The notes: generated by a model not told the origin, from the sequence alone. A stretch of DNA of 64,000 nt from Typha latifolia (GCA_019914945.1 CM034109.1:3844001-3908000); one strand, 5' to 3'; shown: positions 10,963 to 23,001, counted from the stretch's first letter. A program made the numbers and translations.

Positions 10963-12964
10963 TCAAAAAGTAAAAGGGACAGGTTGGCATTCAAGGATCC
11001 AAGAACGAATATTCCATGGAATTTCTTCCGCATTCGAAATGTTGAAGGCATTCACCACATTGCGGCAATCCGAGAAAATGATTATCTTTCCTAAAGCATT
11101 CTTAGAACATAAACGAAAACCAACAGGTAAAGCTTGCGCCTTCAAAAATCGAGTTACACATGGGGAGATAGACTTGTTGCTTGAAACATTTTGAGTTGTC
11201 TAGCTTGAGAAATATTACAAGTTCAGCATCAATTCCCTGATGCTAGCTAGCGTCAACCCAACATAGAGTAGCACCATCCAAAACCGAAGGAGGGTCCTCT
11301 ACTTCACTAGGTACAGCTCCAATAGAAGGCGAAGGAGAGAAGCAATCCAAGAATAGCCGAATCTTGATAATAACATCAGCAGGGGTAAAAGTCTTTGAGC
11401 AGAAAATTTCTCCATTCCTTATACACCAAATCTGCCAAAGAATAGTGAACATGAGAGGGAATGAAGAGGACTCATGCTTGCTATAGAAATCGGAAAGCCA
11501 TGCAAACAAAGAATATGGCTCATAGGGCCAAATAAAACCCATCCCAAACCAAGTCGCCCTTGCAAGATTGCATCCAAAAAAGAGATGTAGTAAAGTCTCA
11601 ACTTTACAAGCACAACGATGACACTTATCTTTAATGACAATTTTCCTCCTATGTAATACATCCTTGTAAGGGAGAGCATCTGAGAGGCAACGCCAAATGA
11701 AAGTTAGGACTTGGGGGTAACATATTTAGTTTTCCAAATTACTTTCCAAAGCTAGAGACTAGTAAACGAAGAGGTAGAAGCTGAGTGTAAATTAGCTGCA
11801 CAGAGCTTGTAAGTGGACTTTAGAGTGAATCTGTAAGATGATGTGTGTCCATATTAATTTATCATCTTACCTTTGCAGAACTGGTGAGATTTGTATTCGA
11901 AGTATTCGATCAACAATCATATTGGGGAATATCAAATGCACAATACTTCTATTCCAATTCTCGCCTTCATGAATTAAATCCTTCACCCTACTAATCCTTG
12001 GAGGTAGAGAGAGAGAAGTGAGATAGATCTTCCACTTGAATCCATCGGTCGAGGGCAATATGGATGGATATGCCTGTATAGATTTTCCAAAAGGTAGAGG
12101 ACTCAAAAGACGGGACTTCCATAAGGCAAGTCTACTTTGCAACTTCTCAAGGACAAAGTGGAAAGCATGGGTTCTCAATCTAGGATATAGGAAAGGCGAG
12201 CCCAAATATTTGTCAGAAGCTGACAAGCTCTGAACTTGCAAAGAGACAGGGGTTCTTTTGCTAAAATGAATTGAAGACTTGTCAAAATTGAGAGCTTGAC
12301 CTGTAAAACTGTGGTATTTGTCTAAGATAGTGTTTAGATTGTTTGCTTCACTGACAGTTGAACGACCAAATAGCAAGAGATCATTAGCATACATAAGGTG
12401 GGTGATTGTAGGAGCATGCCTAGCAATACGAATACCCGATATGCGTTTATCAAACAGCCCCTGCTCAAGAAGGATTGATAAATAATTATCTCCCAGAATA
12501 GAAAAATAAGGGGAGAGTGGACAACCTTGTCGGAGACCTCTAGACGGGGAAAAGAAGCCACTCAAACTGCCATTGACATCCACCGCAAGGGTAGATGTAG
12601 AAATGCATTGGTGAATTAGCTGTATAAATGTTGAAGGAAATCCATGAAGAGATAAGCAATCACATAAGAATGTCCACTCCATATGATCAAAAGGCTTTGA
12701 TAGATCGGCTTTAATGAAGAAGAAACCAATCTTGCTAGATGATGTGTTCATATGCTTCAAAATTTCCTAAGCTAATACATGATTATTCAGAATTTGTCTT
12801 CCGGGAAGAAAAGCATTCTGAGTAGCAGAGATGATGCCTTGGAGATAGGGCTTAAGTCTGATGGCCAGAAGCTTAGAGATGAGCTTATAAGTGGTATTAC
12901 ATAAATTGATAGGCCTATAATCTCCAACCAAGAGAGGGGAGGTCTTCTTTGGATAAATTGTCAA
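10963..12964 (-). pseudogene. LINE (L1-like non-LTR retrotransposon), 5'-truncated and broken
   Basis: On -, the order is: 12964-12767 with GDYRPINLCNTTYKLISKLL and LAIRLKPYLQ (RT fingers); 12760-11867 with KADLSKPFDHMEW, GLRQGCPLSPYFSI and YANDLLLFG (palm); 11679-11243 with the Cys/His zf-RVT-type region (HRCCR-like pieces out of frame) and FTILWQIWCIRNG; and 11145-10963 with IIIFSDCRNVVNAFN (RNase H-like RVT_3). This is the usual order of plant LINE ORF2. The catalytic YADD is YAND, and a stop separates the first two frames. The endonuclease domain is missing. No poly(A) or target duplication was found. Confidence 0.85.
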
Positions 12965-14176
12965 ACATAGTAAAACAAAAATATTTTTTTCACTTTCAGA
13001 ATGACATGAGATATGAACGATATCGAGATAAATGATTTGTACACTTTGAAGATATGGGGTTCCTAGTGGGTAGTGATATTACAATGGGACGATACGCTTT
13101 TGCATCTACTAAACCAAATGACAAGACAATGAATGAAAGTACTAGGTCTTCTAATACACCTAGTAGAGATATATATGGAAAATCCCCTATTGGTTAGAGT
13201 TAGTTTGCTAATTGCACTTGGTAGACAGGTTTTAATATTCCCCATATTAACTTCACAGATACTACTAAAATCTTGTCTGGTAGTAAGAGACAAAATCAAA
13301 GTGGATTAATTATAGCTTGAAAAAAGAAGTCCCACATTAGCAATGAAGCCTTTGATAAATTTGTTGATGGTTTGTTAAAAGGGCATGAAAGAAAGAATGC
13401 AATGATAAACCTTGAATTGAAAAAATTAAAGAGGGAATGCCGAAAGGAAAATGATAAAGACATACAACACTATTAGTCTTTAGCCTTTGAAATTTCTAGT
13501 ACAGATTGTAGAAAGATATATTTTCTTAGAGAGGCTTTTCTAGATGATAATAATGGATTAAATGGAAGGGATTGCAAACTGTTCAAGATCGTAGCTACTT
13601 GGTAGATATGAAAATGGGTTTGCTACCCCCATTCACACAATAAAGCTCTTCAAATATGGGCGATTTTATTTTATTGTACTATTATTGAGCGTATTATTAG
13701 GTGTTGTACTATATCATTTTTATTATTTATTATTTGTGACATACAATATGGTATTTAATTTCAATTTTGGTACTATATAGTGATTGTGAACATGTATTAC
13801 CATCTTCATTTTTATGACATATTGTGAAATTTTATTGATAAGTTTATATTATTTGTATATGAAACTATCTGGTTGTAACCATAATTTTATCTCATACCAT
13901 GAAATTCCGGTACTATGTGATCGTGACCACATTTAAAATATATTGTTTGTATAAAAATTTAATTATTGAAATATTCTAATCATATTTTATTATTGCAGAA
14001 AGTGATAAGAACACAAATATCTCATAATTGGACAACAAAATTGATAGGTATAATTATTCGTGCTATCATCTTTACTCTATGGAAATAGTTAATATATGAT
14101 TTATTATTTACAAATTCATACTGCAAATATAGGGAAGAATTCCAAATGAAAATATTTGAAGAAAAGTTGATATTGA
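12965..14176. other. Region without a supportable gene, upstream of Harbinger relic
   Basis: The sequence is AT-rich and has short open stretches only. A broken frame at about 13320-13620 on + has Lys/Glu-rich and CRKIYFLREAF-like pieces. It could be a decayed companion of the transposase downstream, but this is a guess. Confidence 0.3.
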
Positions 14177-15560
14177 TTATAATTCGGATGGTACCCCTTC
14201 ATATAATAGTAGTGTATCAGTCACTAGCCTACAAGATAACTCGTCAATTTCGAATGAGTTGGATGAATTTCTAGATGAAGTTGAAGAATATTTTTTGCCA
14301 TCTAAAACTATAAGACCTACACCAAGGCCTTGTAGAACTTGACCATAATATGAAAATGATCTTGTTAAGGATATCCTAAATGGCCATCTAAACCGTTGCA
14401 TCGATGAGTTTCAATTGAGCATTGAAATTTTTACTTATTTATGGTAACTATTGGAAGAAAGAGAGTTCATTAGGAACTCAAATATCTCAACAAGTGAGAA
14501 ATTAGCTATCTTTTTATATATGATTGCACATGGGGCATCGATGAGAACTCTTGTAGAGAAATTTCAGTACTCAAGTTAAACAATTTATTCGCATGTTCAT
14601 GATGTTGCATTTGCTGTTTGTTCTCTAAATGAAACTTATATTAAAATGCCACTCTTCGATGTCGGTGTTCATCCAAAGATTCAACGAAGTAATTCATTTT
14701 ATCCGTACTTTAGGATTAGTATAATTTTTATTCTCACATTATTTTACAACCACTTTTGAAATATATTGCTGATATTTTATAACATTCAATTTTATACATA
14801 TTAACAGAATGCTATTTGTGTAATAGATGGGATGTATACACAATGTATTGTCAAAGACATAGATTATCAAACACGTTCCTGCAATTGTAAGGGCGATATC
14901 TCTCAAAATATAATGGTTATGGTTAATTTTGACATGGAAGCTTATATCTCCTACCTGGTTGGGAAGGTAGTGCATTTAATATGACCGAATAATGACATGC
15001 TATTGCTAAATATAATTTTCTCTTGGTACGTTGATGTAATTAAAATTAATAAACTAATTTTTTATGAATTATATATAAAATTAACGAAACTTAATTTCTA
15101 TTGTATATATGCAAATATTATCTTGTAGATGCTGGTTCTACAAATTCTTTTCAGTTTTTGGCACGTTATAGGGGAACTAGGTACCATTTAAGTGAGTACC
15201 GTCATGCGTATATGTCACATACGAGGCTACGAGATTTATTCAATCATCGTCACGTCGCGTGCAACTTCGTAATGTAATGGAATGGACTTTTGGTGTAAGA
15301 AAATAATGATTCTAAATTTTAAAAAATCAAATGACATCATATAAGAAAATGAGTTAAACTAAGATTATCATGGCATGTGTTGTATTGCACAATTTTATTA
15401 TTAAACACCATTAAGGAAATGATAGATTTTTGTTATGGCTGGAAATATTGAATCTACCTTCAACCATGATGATACACATTTTTATATGATTGAAACACAA
15501 CAATTTATTAATTGTACCTATTATGGTAATTTGCCAAGAAATGAGATTACAACTTAATTG
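14177..15560 (+). pseudogene. PIF/Harbinger-type transposase (HARBI1-like) relic
   Basis: Translated pieces in changing + frames are collinear with HARBI1-type nucleases: STSEKLAIFLYMIAHGASMR and TLVEKFQYSS (about 14500-14575), VHDVAFAVCSLNETYIKMP, then AICVIDGMYTQCIV (first catalytic Asp in the DG motif, about 14815), SQNIMVMVNFDMEAYISYLV, FLARYRGTRYHLSEYR (about 15155-15200) and NVMEWTFGV (about 15270). Many stops and frame changes, and probable indels at 14700-14800 and 15000-15130, rule out function. No terminal inverted repeats or TWA target duplications were identified. A reading frame on the opposite strand (14401-14177) is a shadow. Confidence 0.8.
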
Positions 15561-16685
15561 TGGGAAGGAAGAGATCGAGGCATATTTTCTTATCTGATAA
15601 TATTATGTTTATTCATATTAATTATTATTCATTTTGTATTCTCTTTGACGAATTATATATATTATTTTCTTAGTTTAAAATACTATGTTGTACATTGGTA
15701 GAAGGAATGTCATGCTCAAGTGAATAAATTTTCAGGCGTATGCTTTAGCTCTTTCCCAATATATGATCTTATTGTGGATTCGTATTCTAGATATATTGTA
15801 GAAAATAAGAATCAAGCAACTTCGCCACAAAAGAAAAACCTCAACAAAGATCACATATTTTGTTTTGTCATTTCTTTCCTTGTGAGCATGCTGATTCTAT
15901 TGTTCGTTATAAAATATGTGATCTAGATTTTCTATATGTATTGATGTATTGTTATAAGACAATGAGATTGTAGAACATATTTTGGTTATGGTTAATTATG
16001 GATGATTTGTTGTTCTACTGTATAAACTTGATAATATTATAATTTTGTCTTATGTTATGGTGATATTGTGGTAATATTATATGTGAACAGGAAATATTGA
16101 CCTATTGTATAAATATAGTTTTATTGTAATGTTGTAAAATTGTGATAATGTTATAATGTTGTATGTAAACGAAAAAGATATTGTCATGTTGTAGAAAAAT
16201 GTTCTATTGTTGTGGTAACAATTGCAATGTTGTATGTGAAGAGGAAAAGATTGTAGTAATATTGTATAAAGATAATTTTGTTGTAATGTTGTGGTAATAT
16301 TTGTAATATTCTATATGTAATAATATTTAAAATACTATATGTGAACTTGAAAAGATTGTAAACAATGGAGATGGTTTTATTGTAATGTCATACTAATGAG
16401 TAAAAAATGTCGTATAAGAAGAGGAAAGGATTGTAATTGTGGAGATAGTTTTATTGTACTAATGAGTAAGAAGTGTTGTAAATGCTATATTGTATATTTG
16501 TACTACTATATGGTAATGTTGTATATCAAATACAGATGGTTATTTATTGTAAATATTATATGTTGTCTTAGCAAAATTGATATATATATATTGCTTTGTC
16601 ATCTTTAAAAATATGTATCACTAAAAAAGGTAAAAAAAATGAGTAAGAAAAGAATAATTCTAGGTTAAAAATAAATAGTTGTGTT
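15561..16685. other. AT-rich region without a gene
   Basis: It contains loosely repeated TTGTAATGTTGT/TTGTGGTAAT blocks (about 16050-16400), which look like a degenerate AT-rich minisatellite. Small frames here have random composition and no recognisable domain. Confidence 0.5.
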
Positions 16686-17325
16686 GGAACCCATTAGCTG
16701 GGTTAGATGACAAGAGTACAGCCCATTAGTTGGGTTAGATGAGAAGAGTATAATCCATTAGCTGGCTTAGAACCAAGACCCCACAAATATGAATGCGACT
16801 TATTAGCTGGGTTATAACCCCGCAAACAATATAGAACACATTAACTGGGTTAGTTGACTTAGAACCAAAACCCCACAAATATGAATGTGACTCATTAGCT
16901 AGGTTAGTTGACTTAGAACCAAAACCTCACAAATATGAATGTGACTCATTAGCTAGGTTATATAACCTGTTAGTTGGGTTAGATGGCTTAGAACCAAAAC
17001 CCCACAAATATGAAGGTGACTCATTAGCTAGGTTGTATAACGCATTAGTTGGATTATAACCCCGTAAATAGCATAGAACACATTAGCTGGGATATAACCC
17101 CGCAAACAGCATAGAACACATTAGCTAGGTTATAACCCTGCAAACTATATAGAACACATAACTAGATTATATAACACATTAGTTGGATTATATACCCATT
17201 AGCTGTGTTATAACCCTACAAACAGCAAAGAACCCATTTAGCTAACCCATTAGCCAACACGAACCTATTAGCTAAGTTAGAATCCATTAGCAGTAAGAAC
17301 CCATTATCTAGGTTAGAACCAATAA
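16686..17325. repeat. Palindromic-unit minisatellite, about 20 degenerate units
   Basis: The core is AACCCATTAGCTGGGTT, perfect at 16688-16704, with arms AACCCA/TGGGTT. Variants of CATTAGCTGGGTTA recur at about 16723, 16755, 16800, 16838, 16892, 16946, 16967, 17021, 17042, 17080, 17118, 17177, 17196, 17265 and 17301, at spacings of about 20-55 bp. Some are embedded in a longer unit containing AACCAAAACCCCACAAATATG. The array sits between the Harbinger relic and the next decayed coding region. Confidence 0.85.
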
Positions 17326-18041
17326 CCCCACAATCTCCACAACGATTCTCCTTAGTACTTTCCAATCTTTCTTCCCATCATTAGGCTCTTCCAATCCTCA
17401 AGCTCTTTCCATCATCAAGCTCTTCCAATCATCATCTTCCCATCATTAAGCTCTCTTTTCTCGGGTCCGAAACTGCACAAAGCACTAAACCTTATCACTA
17501 ATACCAACTCATGCATTCTCTATTGGATTCTCGCCGACAACATGATTTTAGATGGTAAGAAGGAAGAAGGTACGAGGAAATGAGCACTGCACCAAGGTAA
17601 CTTCCATTGCCCTAATTGTTGCATAATAGGTGTTGTAGTGGGTGACCCTAATTTACTAGACATAGGATATTTTTTAGATGATTTGTGATTGCCCTAATTT
17701 TCTCAAAATAGATGATCTACCATTGCCCTAAATTTACTACACATTCAAACTTTTTTGGATGATTTGTGATTGCCCAAATTTTTTGCTATAGATCTATTCT
17801 CTTCAAAAAGTCTATGTTGTTTCTAAGCTCTCTCTGAAATTGCATAATAGATGTTGTAAAAGACGGTTTGTTGCATCCTTTTTATTATCATTTCTCTGCT
17901 ATAGTCAAGGATGTATGTAAGCTCTCTGTAATTTCTATGTAAATACTACTAATTTTTATTGTTATATATAGTTAATCTCTATGTACTAATGTTATTATCT
18001 TTTTATTAATGTTTGCAGTTTGATCATGTAAAACAAAGGTT
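17326..18041. other. No gene seen; repeated short blocks
   Basis: Variants of TTGCCCTAATTTTCT / GATGATTTGTGATTGCCC recur two or three times at 17610-17790. CTCTTCCAATC-type pyrimidine repeats are at 17340-17460. No frame is supported. Confidence 0.4.
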
Positions 18042-19080
18042 GTGGTTAAAATAGAATTTTTGGATGAGTATATGGTCAGAATATACAATACATTTTATGG
18101 TAAAATATTTATGGAAAATACGGCACTAATTAGGCCAACTCATTGGGAAATATTCAAGAACACGCCTTTTCATCATTTGATTAAATTTTCATATATTGAT
18201 GGCAACACACCATTGGTTAAATAGTTGGTCTATCTTTAGTCAAATAAATATATGACATTTTAGTTGGGTATAAGAGCAGTCAACTAGAATGCCAATGTTG
18301 TTGTGATTTTATGACTACCATTAGTTGGAAGAGAAATAAAATTGGATGGACCAACTAAACTAGCTTCATGGGTTAGGCGTCATGTGCCAGATGACAAGAG
18401 GCTAGACTAGCCTATTATTATTAGTTGCCTATTGAAGATAGCCCTAGTGATGAAAATGAGGATATAAAGGATTTTGTTAGATTTTTTCTCCTCCTTTTGT
18501 TTAGTGTTGGGCTATTTTAGCGCAACAACTATTATTTCCCACATAATTTGACAAATTATATCTCAAATATTGAGGAGATTGGGATATATTCGTAGGCAAA
18601 GGCAATCCACGAATACCTAAAATGTCCCATCATTGAAGCTGCTACTCATATAGAAAAAGTGAGCAAAAGAAAAGAAGGTCAGGTTTGTTATATAAGTGGG
18701 GCAACTATTATTTTATCCATTTGATTTAATGAGCTGACTTCAGCCTTGGATAGAGATGCACCGCCGGTGACATTTTCTAGACTTTTCGGATAGACATCAA
18801 TAATTATCCAACGAAGCAACATATATAGGAAGATCATACCAAAATTGAGTAGTGATATGGTAATTTTTACAGCATCTATTTGGTTTCTTTAAATTATTTT
18901 GATATAACACATCGCCTAACACTAAATATTTTTTAATAGGTGTTGTCCTCTATTCCACTTTATGCACCTGATAGTTTAATGTTGGGCGATATACCTTCTA
19001 GACACCAACATCATACACAAGATACTGTTTTTGATTCTAAATCATTTCAGTCTGGCAAGAAGAGTGAGGTATATATGTAG
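18042..19080 (+). pseudogene. Decayed coding region resembling plant Ulp1/DUF1985-type transposon-borne proteins
   Basis: The open start at 18042-18224 reads FLDEYMVRIYNTFYGKIF and later THWEIFKNTPFHHLIKF. After stops, collinear pieces continue: VRRHVPDDKRLD, a hydrophobic FFSSFCLVLG-like block, NLTNYISNIEEIGIY and AIHEYLKCPIIEAATHIEKV (about 18560-18660), then ISGATIIL. This order is like the uncharacterised N-terminal domain found with Ulp1-like proteases in plant Mutator-type and related elements. The match is from memory of the family pattern, not an alignment, so the family call is tentative. No protease motif was found downstream. Confidence 0.4.
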
Positions 19081-19220
19081 TGAAATTACTATAAATTTTC
19101 TTTTCATTGCTCTTCTCATACTTTTAGTATTATAATTCTAATTGGTGACTGACATTTTTTCTTTTGCAGGATGAACACCTTGAACTTAGAGCTGAAATTA
19201 AAAAATTAATAGATAGATAG

Positions 19221-19769
19221 TTGAAAATGGAAAAACTTCTTATGGAAAAAATGAATAAGATGGAAGAAAGACAAGTGAATATGGAAAGAGTCTTGAAAGA
19301 TGTCCAGACCAATATCCATAGCTTGGTTCAAGGTGTCAAACTAAAGTTGGTGGTTACTAGCGGCATGATATGTAATAAAGAATGTGTTCCTATTAGTTGT
19401 GCTCCATCCACAACCAAAGTTACCTTTATTGGACCAAAAGGGGTAAAATTGAAGGACACTACTATGAAGAAGGAACAAGAGGAGGAAGCGAAAGAGAAGA
19501 AAAAGAGGAGGAAGAGGGGAAAAAGAGGGAGGGGGAAGAGAAGAAAACAGAGGAAGGGCAGAAGGAAAAAGAGGAGGGGGAAGAGAAGAAAAGAGAGGTG
19601 GAGGGGAATAAGGAAAAAGCGGTGGAGACGGAACAGAAGAAAAGAGATGAGGGAGAGTAGGAGAAAAGAGGAGGATGAGAAGGGAAAGCAAGAGGGGGAA
19701 GAGAAGGAATTTATGGAGATGGATATGACACAGATGGCTCTCTCCATCACCTATGAAGCTAACAATTAA
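19221..19769 (+). pseudogene. Lys/Glu/Arg-rich frame with N-terminal heptad-like segment
   Basis: The 182-aa frame starts MKMEKLLMEKMNKMEERQ, a likely short coiled coil. It passes through VVTSGMICNKECVPISC, then enters a purine repeat (about 19465-19700) that reads as Arg/Lys-rich in this frame and as Glu/Lys-rich in the +2 frame (19397-19660). The Glu/Lys reading is the more protein-like one, suggesting a frameshift in the repeat. It may be the 3' part of the decayed gene at 18042. I do not recognise it. Frames on the opposite strand here are shadows of the purine tract. Confidence 0.35.
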
Positions 19770-20051
19770 AAAGTTTTTCATTCACTCAAAGAAATTATGT
19801 TTAACACCAAAGGAGGAGGAGATACTTTGATACAACTCGGTTGGATTGGATCCATTTGTGGCATATTGGGTTCATAGGGATGAGAATATTTATCTAGCTT
19901 CATTACTTGCATTTCTTTTGGCAGCTGCCCTGTTAGTTGAGTCATGAACTCAAGTATTTGCTAAATATGGGCTCAACTTGTCAATTGGTTAATCGAGTCT
20001 AGTCAAGTTGATTAATTATTTTATTAGACTCATAAGATGTATGGTAAACCT

Positions 20052-20361
20052 TGATACGAGTGGGATTGGACTTAGTTGTCTTGAGCGGAACCACTTTTGT
20101 TTTCCAAGAATCCAAGAATAAAGGTTCTAAATGTCGGGTTTGAACGGGAGAAAGTTGCGTTCAAACGCCTGCATACGTTCCCAAATACAGAGAATGTAAT
20201 TTGCATGCGTTCACAAATATAGAGAACGTGTTTAACCCATTTAAACACGCCCCGACCCCATTCGAATGCACTCGGTGAAAATGCATTGTTTCTAGGGTTA
20301 TTTCTGGTTTGTTTTGCTTGTTAGATTAGCCTCTAAATATGTGGAAGACAACCTTATTGTG
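20052..20361 (+). mobile_element. Family D LTR fragment (first copy), cut by the copia element
   Basis: It begins TGATACGAGTGGG, like the complete D LTR at 62509. It continues through degenerate GCGTTC(G/A)AACGC repeats (20150-20280) to the block TAGCCTCTAAATATGTGGAAG, where the related LTRs have their TATA box. It ends in TTGTG, the target site of the copia insertion. Confidence 0.7.
20357..20361. repeat. Left target-site duplication TTGTG of copia element
   Basis: TTGTG directly precedes the LTR end at 20362. The same pentamer follows the other LTR at 30082-30086. Confidence 0.9.
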
Positions 20362-21305
20362 TGAAAACCCCTAGACATAAGTATGTATCTAAATACTAGG
20401 CAATGATATCACTCGTTCGCTTAAGTAAAAGTCCGTAGAAATATTAAGAATGAAAACAGAGATGAACGCCAAGATTTTAACATGGAAAAACCCAAATGGG
20501 AAAAAAACTACGGATCCAAACTCGGATCAAAACCAATAACTAGAATAGTAGCAGTTACAAGACTGACTCACAAAACTACGGATCCAAATGACTTTGTTCC
20601 TCTTACTCTTGCTCGCTAGAACCCATGATTCACTGCTTCTCGTGATTGAAGTCCAACCTCAGTAACCCTCGAGATTAATCTTTCGTCTAGATAACCCTTA
20701 AGATGAAAGATTAACTTTTTAATGATGAGTGGAACCTTGTTAGTTGAAAAACCAATGTAGCTTCAAGAAGTCTCCTTCAATAATGCTTCTTCAACCACCC
20801 TAGAGATAGGGCATCACAATCCTTATATATGATCTCCAAGATAGAGCCAAATCCAAGTCTTATCTGTATTCACGAAAGTCCAAATTTTATCAAACTTCGT
20901 TGGTGCATTCGAACGCGGCCCGAGTGCGTTCGAACGGGCCCGAGTGCGTTCGAACGCAACAACTTAAATTCTTCAGGTTGCGTTCGAACGCATTTGTGAA
21001 CGCAACTCTCGGTCTGTGTGAACGTAGTACCCGCGTTCGAACGCATTTGTGAACGCAGCTCTCGGTTTGTGTGAATGCAAGTACCCACGTTCAAACGCGT
21101 TTGTGAACGTAGCTCTCGATCTATGTGAACGTAAGTACCCGCGTTTGAACGCGTTTGTGAACGCGGTGTGAACTCAACAGCTTTTCTCTAATAATTTTGC
21201 AATTATTCTAACTAGAGATATTCTAGACTTGTATAAATCTCATATACATGTAAAAATACACTTAGAACATTTTGTACACAATTGCCAATAATTGAAAACC
21301 TAACA
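20362..21305 (-). repeat. Copia 3' LTR (944 bp)
   Basis: On - it starts TGTTAGGTTTTC at 21305 and ends ...GGTTTTCA at 20362. It pairs with 29105-30081. It holds three full 54-bp units and perfect GCGTTCGAACGC at 20946-20957, 20980-20991 and 21033-21044, with ATATATAAGG (minus strand, 20830-20821) after them as TATA box. Confidence 0.92.
20946..21170. repeat. GCGTTCGAACGC palindrome array in copia 3' LTR
   Basis: This is a roughly 54-bp tandem unit made of GTTCGAACGC, TTTGTGAACGC, CTCTCGGTCTGTGTGAACG and AGTACCCGC, three copies plus a part. The palindromes decay by CG-to-TG/CA changes, as expected from methylated CpG. Confidence 0.9.
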
Positions 21306-21317
21306 ATCTCCCCCTTT
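21306..21317 (-). promoter_or_regulatory. Polypurine tract of copia element
   Basis: The minus strand reads AAAGGGGGAGAT, ending next to the 3' LTR. This is the second-strand primer site. A similar AAAAAGGGGGAG run lies farther upstream near 21633-21645. Confidence 0.88.
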
Positions 21318-21929
21318 GGCAATTTGTGACAAAACATCTAGTTTACAAGATATTACAAAGAATTCAAAAATGAGCATTCAACAAGTCTAGTACTTTTAGC
21401 ACATCAATCCCTGCAAATAAAAATATACCAAACCAAGATCAAGTGAAAATAACTTGAAATGAATAACAATCCAAACACAAATTATCAAGTAAGCAGTTCA
21501 CAAGTACTCAAGCAAAGAAAGTTCACAAGTATTCACGCAAAGGTATTTAAGCAGTAAACAGAACCTAGTAAACTCCCCCTACACCAGTAAACTCCTAAAC
21601 TCCAAACACACGTCTAAACTCACACTCACTCTCCCCCTTTTTGACACAAATGCCAAAGACTAGGAACTCGGAGGGAACTGACGATGAAGAATCGACTAGG
21701 AACGGTCCCCTGACGTGCTTGCTCAGCTCGTAAATCATTCACGACCGAATGGAGGTCCTGCACCTGAGTGCTAAGCTGATCGAAATAGTCAGAGAAATGT
21801 GGTAACTCCCCCTCAGTGTCAGATGAGTCATCGTCCGAACTGCCATCAGAAATATCAAGGTGTGAGGAACATCCAGCTGCGGAAGAAGACAGCTTGAGAG
21901 GAGACGACTGATCATGAGCTTGACTCCGC

Positions 21930-22697
21930 TTAAGAGTAATTCAATCCAATGGTTTTTGCAGTAAGAGAAGGTTCCATGGCATCCACACGCACCCCACTCT
22001 GACTGCACAAATTTGTAATAAATATGCCAAACGGCAACCCTTCACGGGGCGCTTCTTTCTGTGCAGCTGTTAGAATAGAATCGTAGATCACCGCAACCAA
22101 ATCAAAAGAAACTCCTGACAACATCGCATGAAGGAGGAAGGCACGATCAGGACTAATACTGGAATGGCGAGTCTTGGGGGTGATGTTGTACAAACAAAGT
22201 AGGTGAAGCATGCGAGCCACTGATGTCAGTTTCGCATGAGGCATCATATTGCCCTTCCAACGTTCCCCTTTAATTAACACAGTGCCATCAAATTCATTGA
22301 CATCAGGGAATGGAGCAGACGAAGGATATTGGAACTCATCATCAGAAAGTTGGAGTTCTGCACGAATAACATCGGAGTCCAAGTAGATCGAAACCCCACA
22401 GATAGTAGAACGTATACATCGTTCTAAAACCGTGGCATTACTAAAAAATTTCCTAACCACTTCTACATATGCAGTCCCGCTCATCCGACACACGGATAAC
22501 CATCCTCGCTCAGTAAAGATCTGTTCGATCCCCAAGGCAGAAAAATCAGAAATGACCACGGGCCGTTCACAAATAACAAGTCGAGTGCCAAAATTGTGTT
22601 TGTAACGCCCCGCAGCCGTAGATGTCGAAAACTTGGGAGCCAAAGTAGGTGAGGAAGGCGGCCTAGGTTTCTTGGAAACTACAGCTTTTCTAGGCAT
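21930..22697 (-). CDS. Third ORF of the copia element, putative plant transposon protein (255 aa)
   Basis: It lies between pol and the 3' LTR in the sense orientation. The first true ATG is at 22697 (MPRKAVVSKKPRPPSSP); an eight-codon upstream extension has only TTG. A basic, Pro/Ser-rich N-terminus is followed by FSALGIEQIFTERGW, YVEVVRKFFSNA, VCGVSIYLDSDVIRAELQL-like text (ICGVSIYLDS seen) and a helical stretch, RMLHLLCLYNITPKTRHSS. This pattern is that of the plant-specific 'putative plant transposon protein' domain found in retroelement third ORFs. After its stop, another frame continues SDGSSDDDSSDTEGELPHFS and a helix VQDLHSVVNDLRAEQA (about 21900-21700), so a frameshift has probably cut the original C-terminus. 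Sirevirus third ORFs are called env-like, but I see no signal peptide or membrane helix here. Confidence 0.65.
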   Translation of the reverse strand: MPRKAVVSKKPRPPSSPTLAPKFSTSTAAGRYKHNFGTRLVICERPVVISDFSALGIEQIFTERGWLSVCRMSGTAYVEVVRKFFSNATVLERCIRSTICGVSIYLDSDVIRAELQLSDDEFQYPSSAPFPDVNEFDGTVLIKGERWKGNMMPHAKLTSVARMLHLLCLYNITPKTRHSSISPDRAFLLHAMLSGVSFDLVAVIYDSILTAAQKEAPREGLPFGIFITNLCSQSGVRVDAMEPSLTAKTIGLNYS

Positions 22698-23001
22698 TCT
22701 TGAGAAAGAAACAAGATGCAAGATTCAATACATGCCCAAAGCAAACAAAAAGATAGCAAGAAATAAAGAAAATTCAAGAAACCATGAAGGCCCTAAATGA
22801 AATCCATCATCCACTTGAAAACGCTAAGATATCACGTTCAATCACACAAGAAACATCAAGATAGTAACTTTAACGTGATCAAATCTCAAAAACGCACGAA
22901 ATCAATCAAGATCAAGAGACTTAATTGAATAAAAAATAGGAAAATTGATGGATGATCATACCTCGTAAAAGTGAAGAAAAACTAAGAAATTCGGCCGAAA
23001 T

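Noticed and set aside
20870..21094. Frames reading repeated 'RSNAPG/NAF ERN'-like text (also 29570-29812, 30172-30453, 62580-62909)
   Set aside because: They translate the GCGTTCGAACGC repeats, which read open in several frames, and have no domain.
20946..21170. CRISPR-like array of short palindromic repeats
   Set aside because: The repeats lie inside plant LTRs with paired copies, spacers are themselves repeats, and no cas genes exist; this is nuclear plant DNA.
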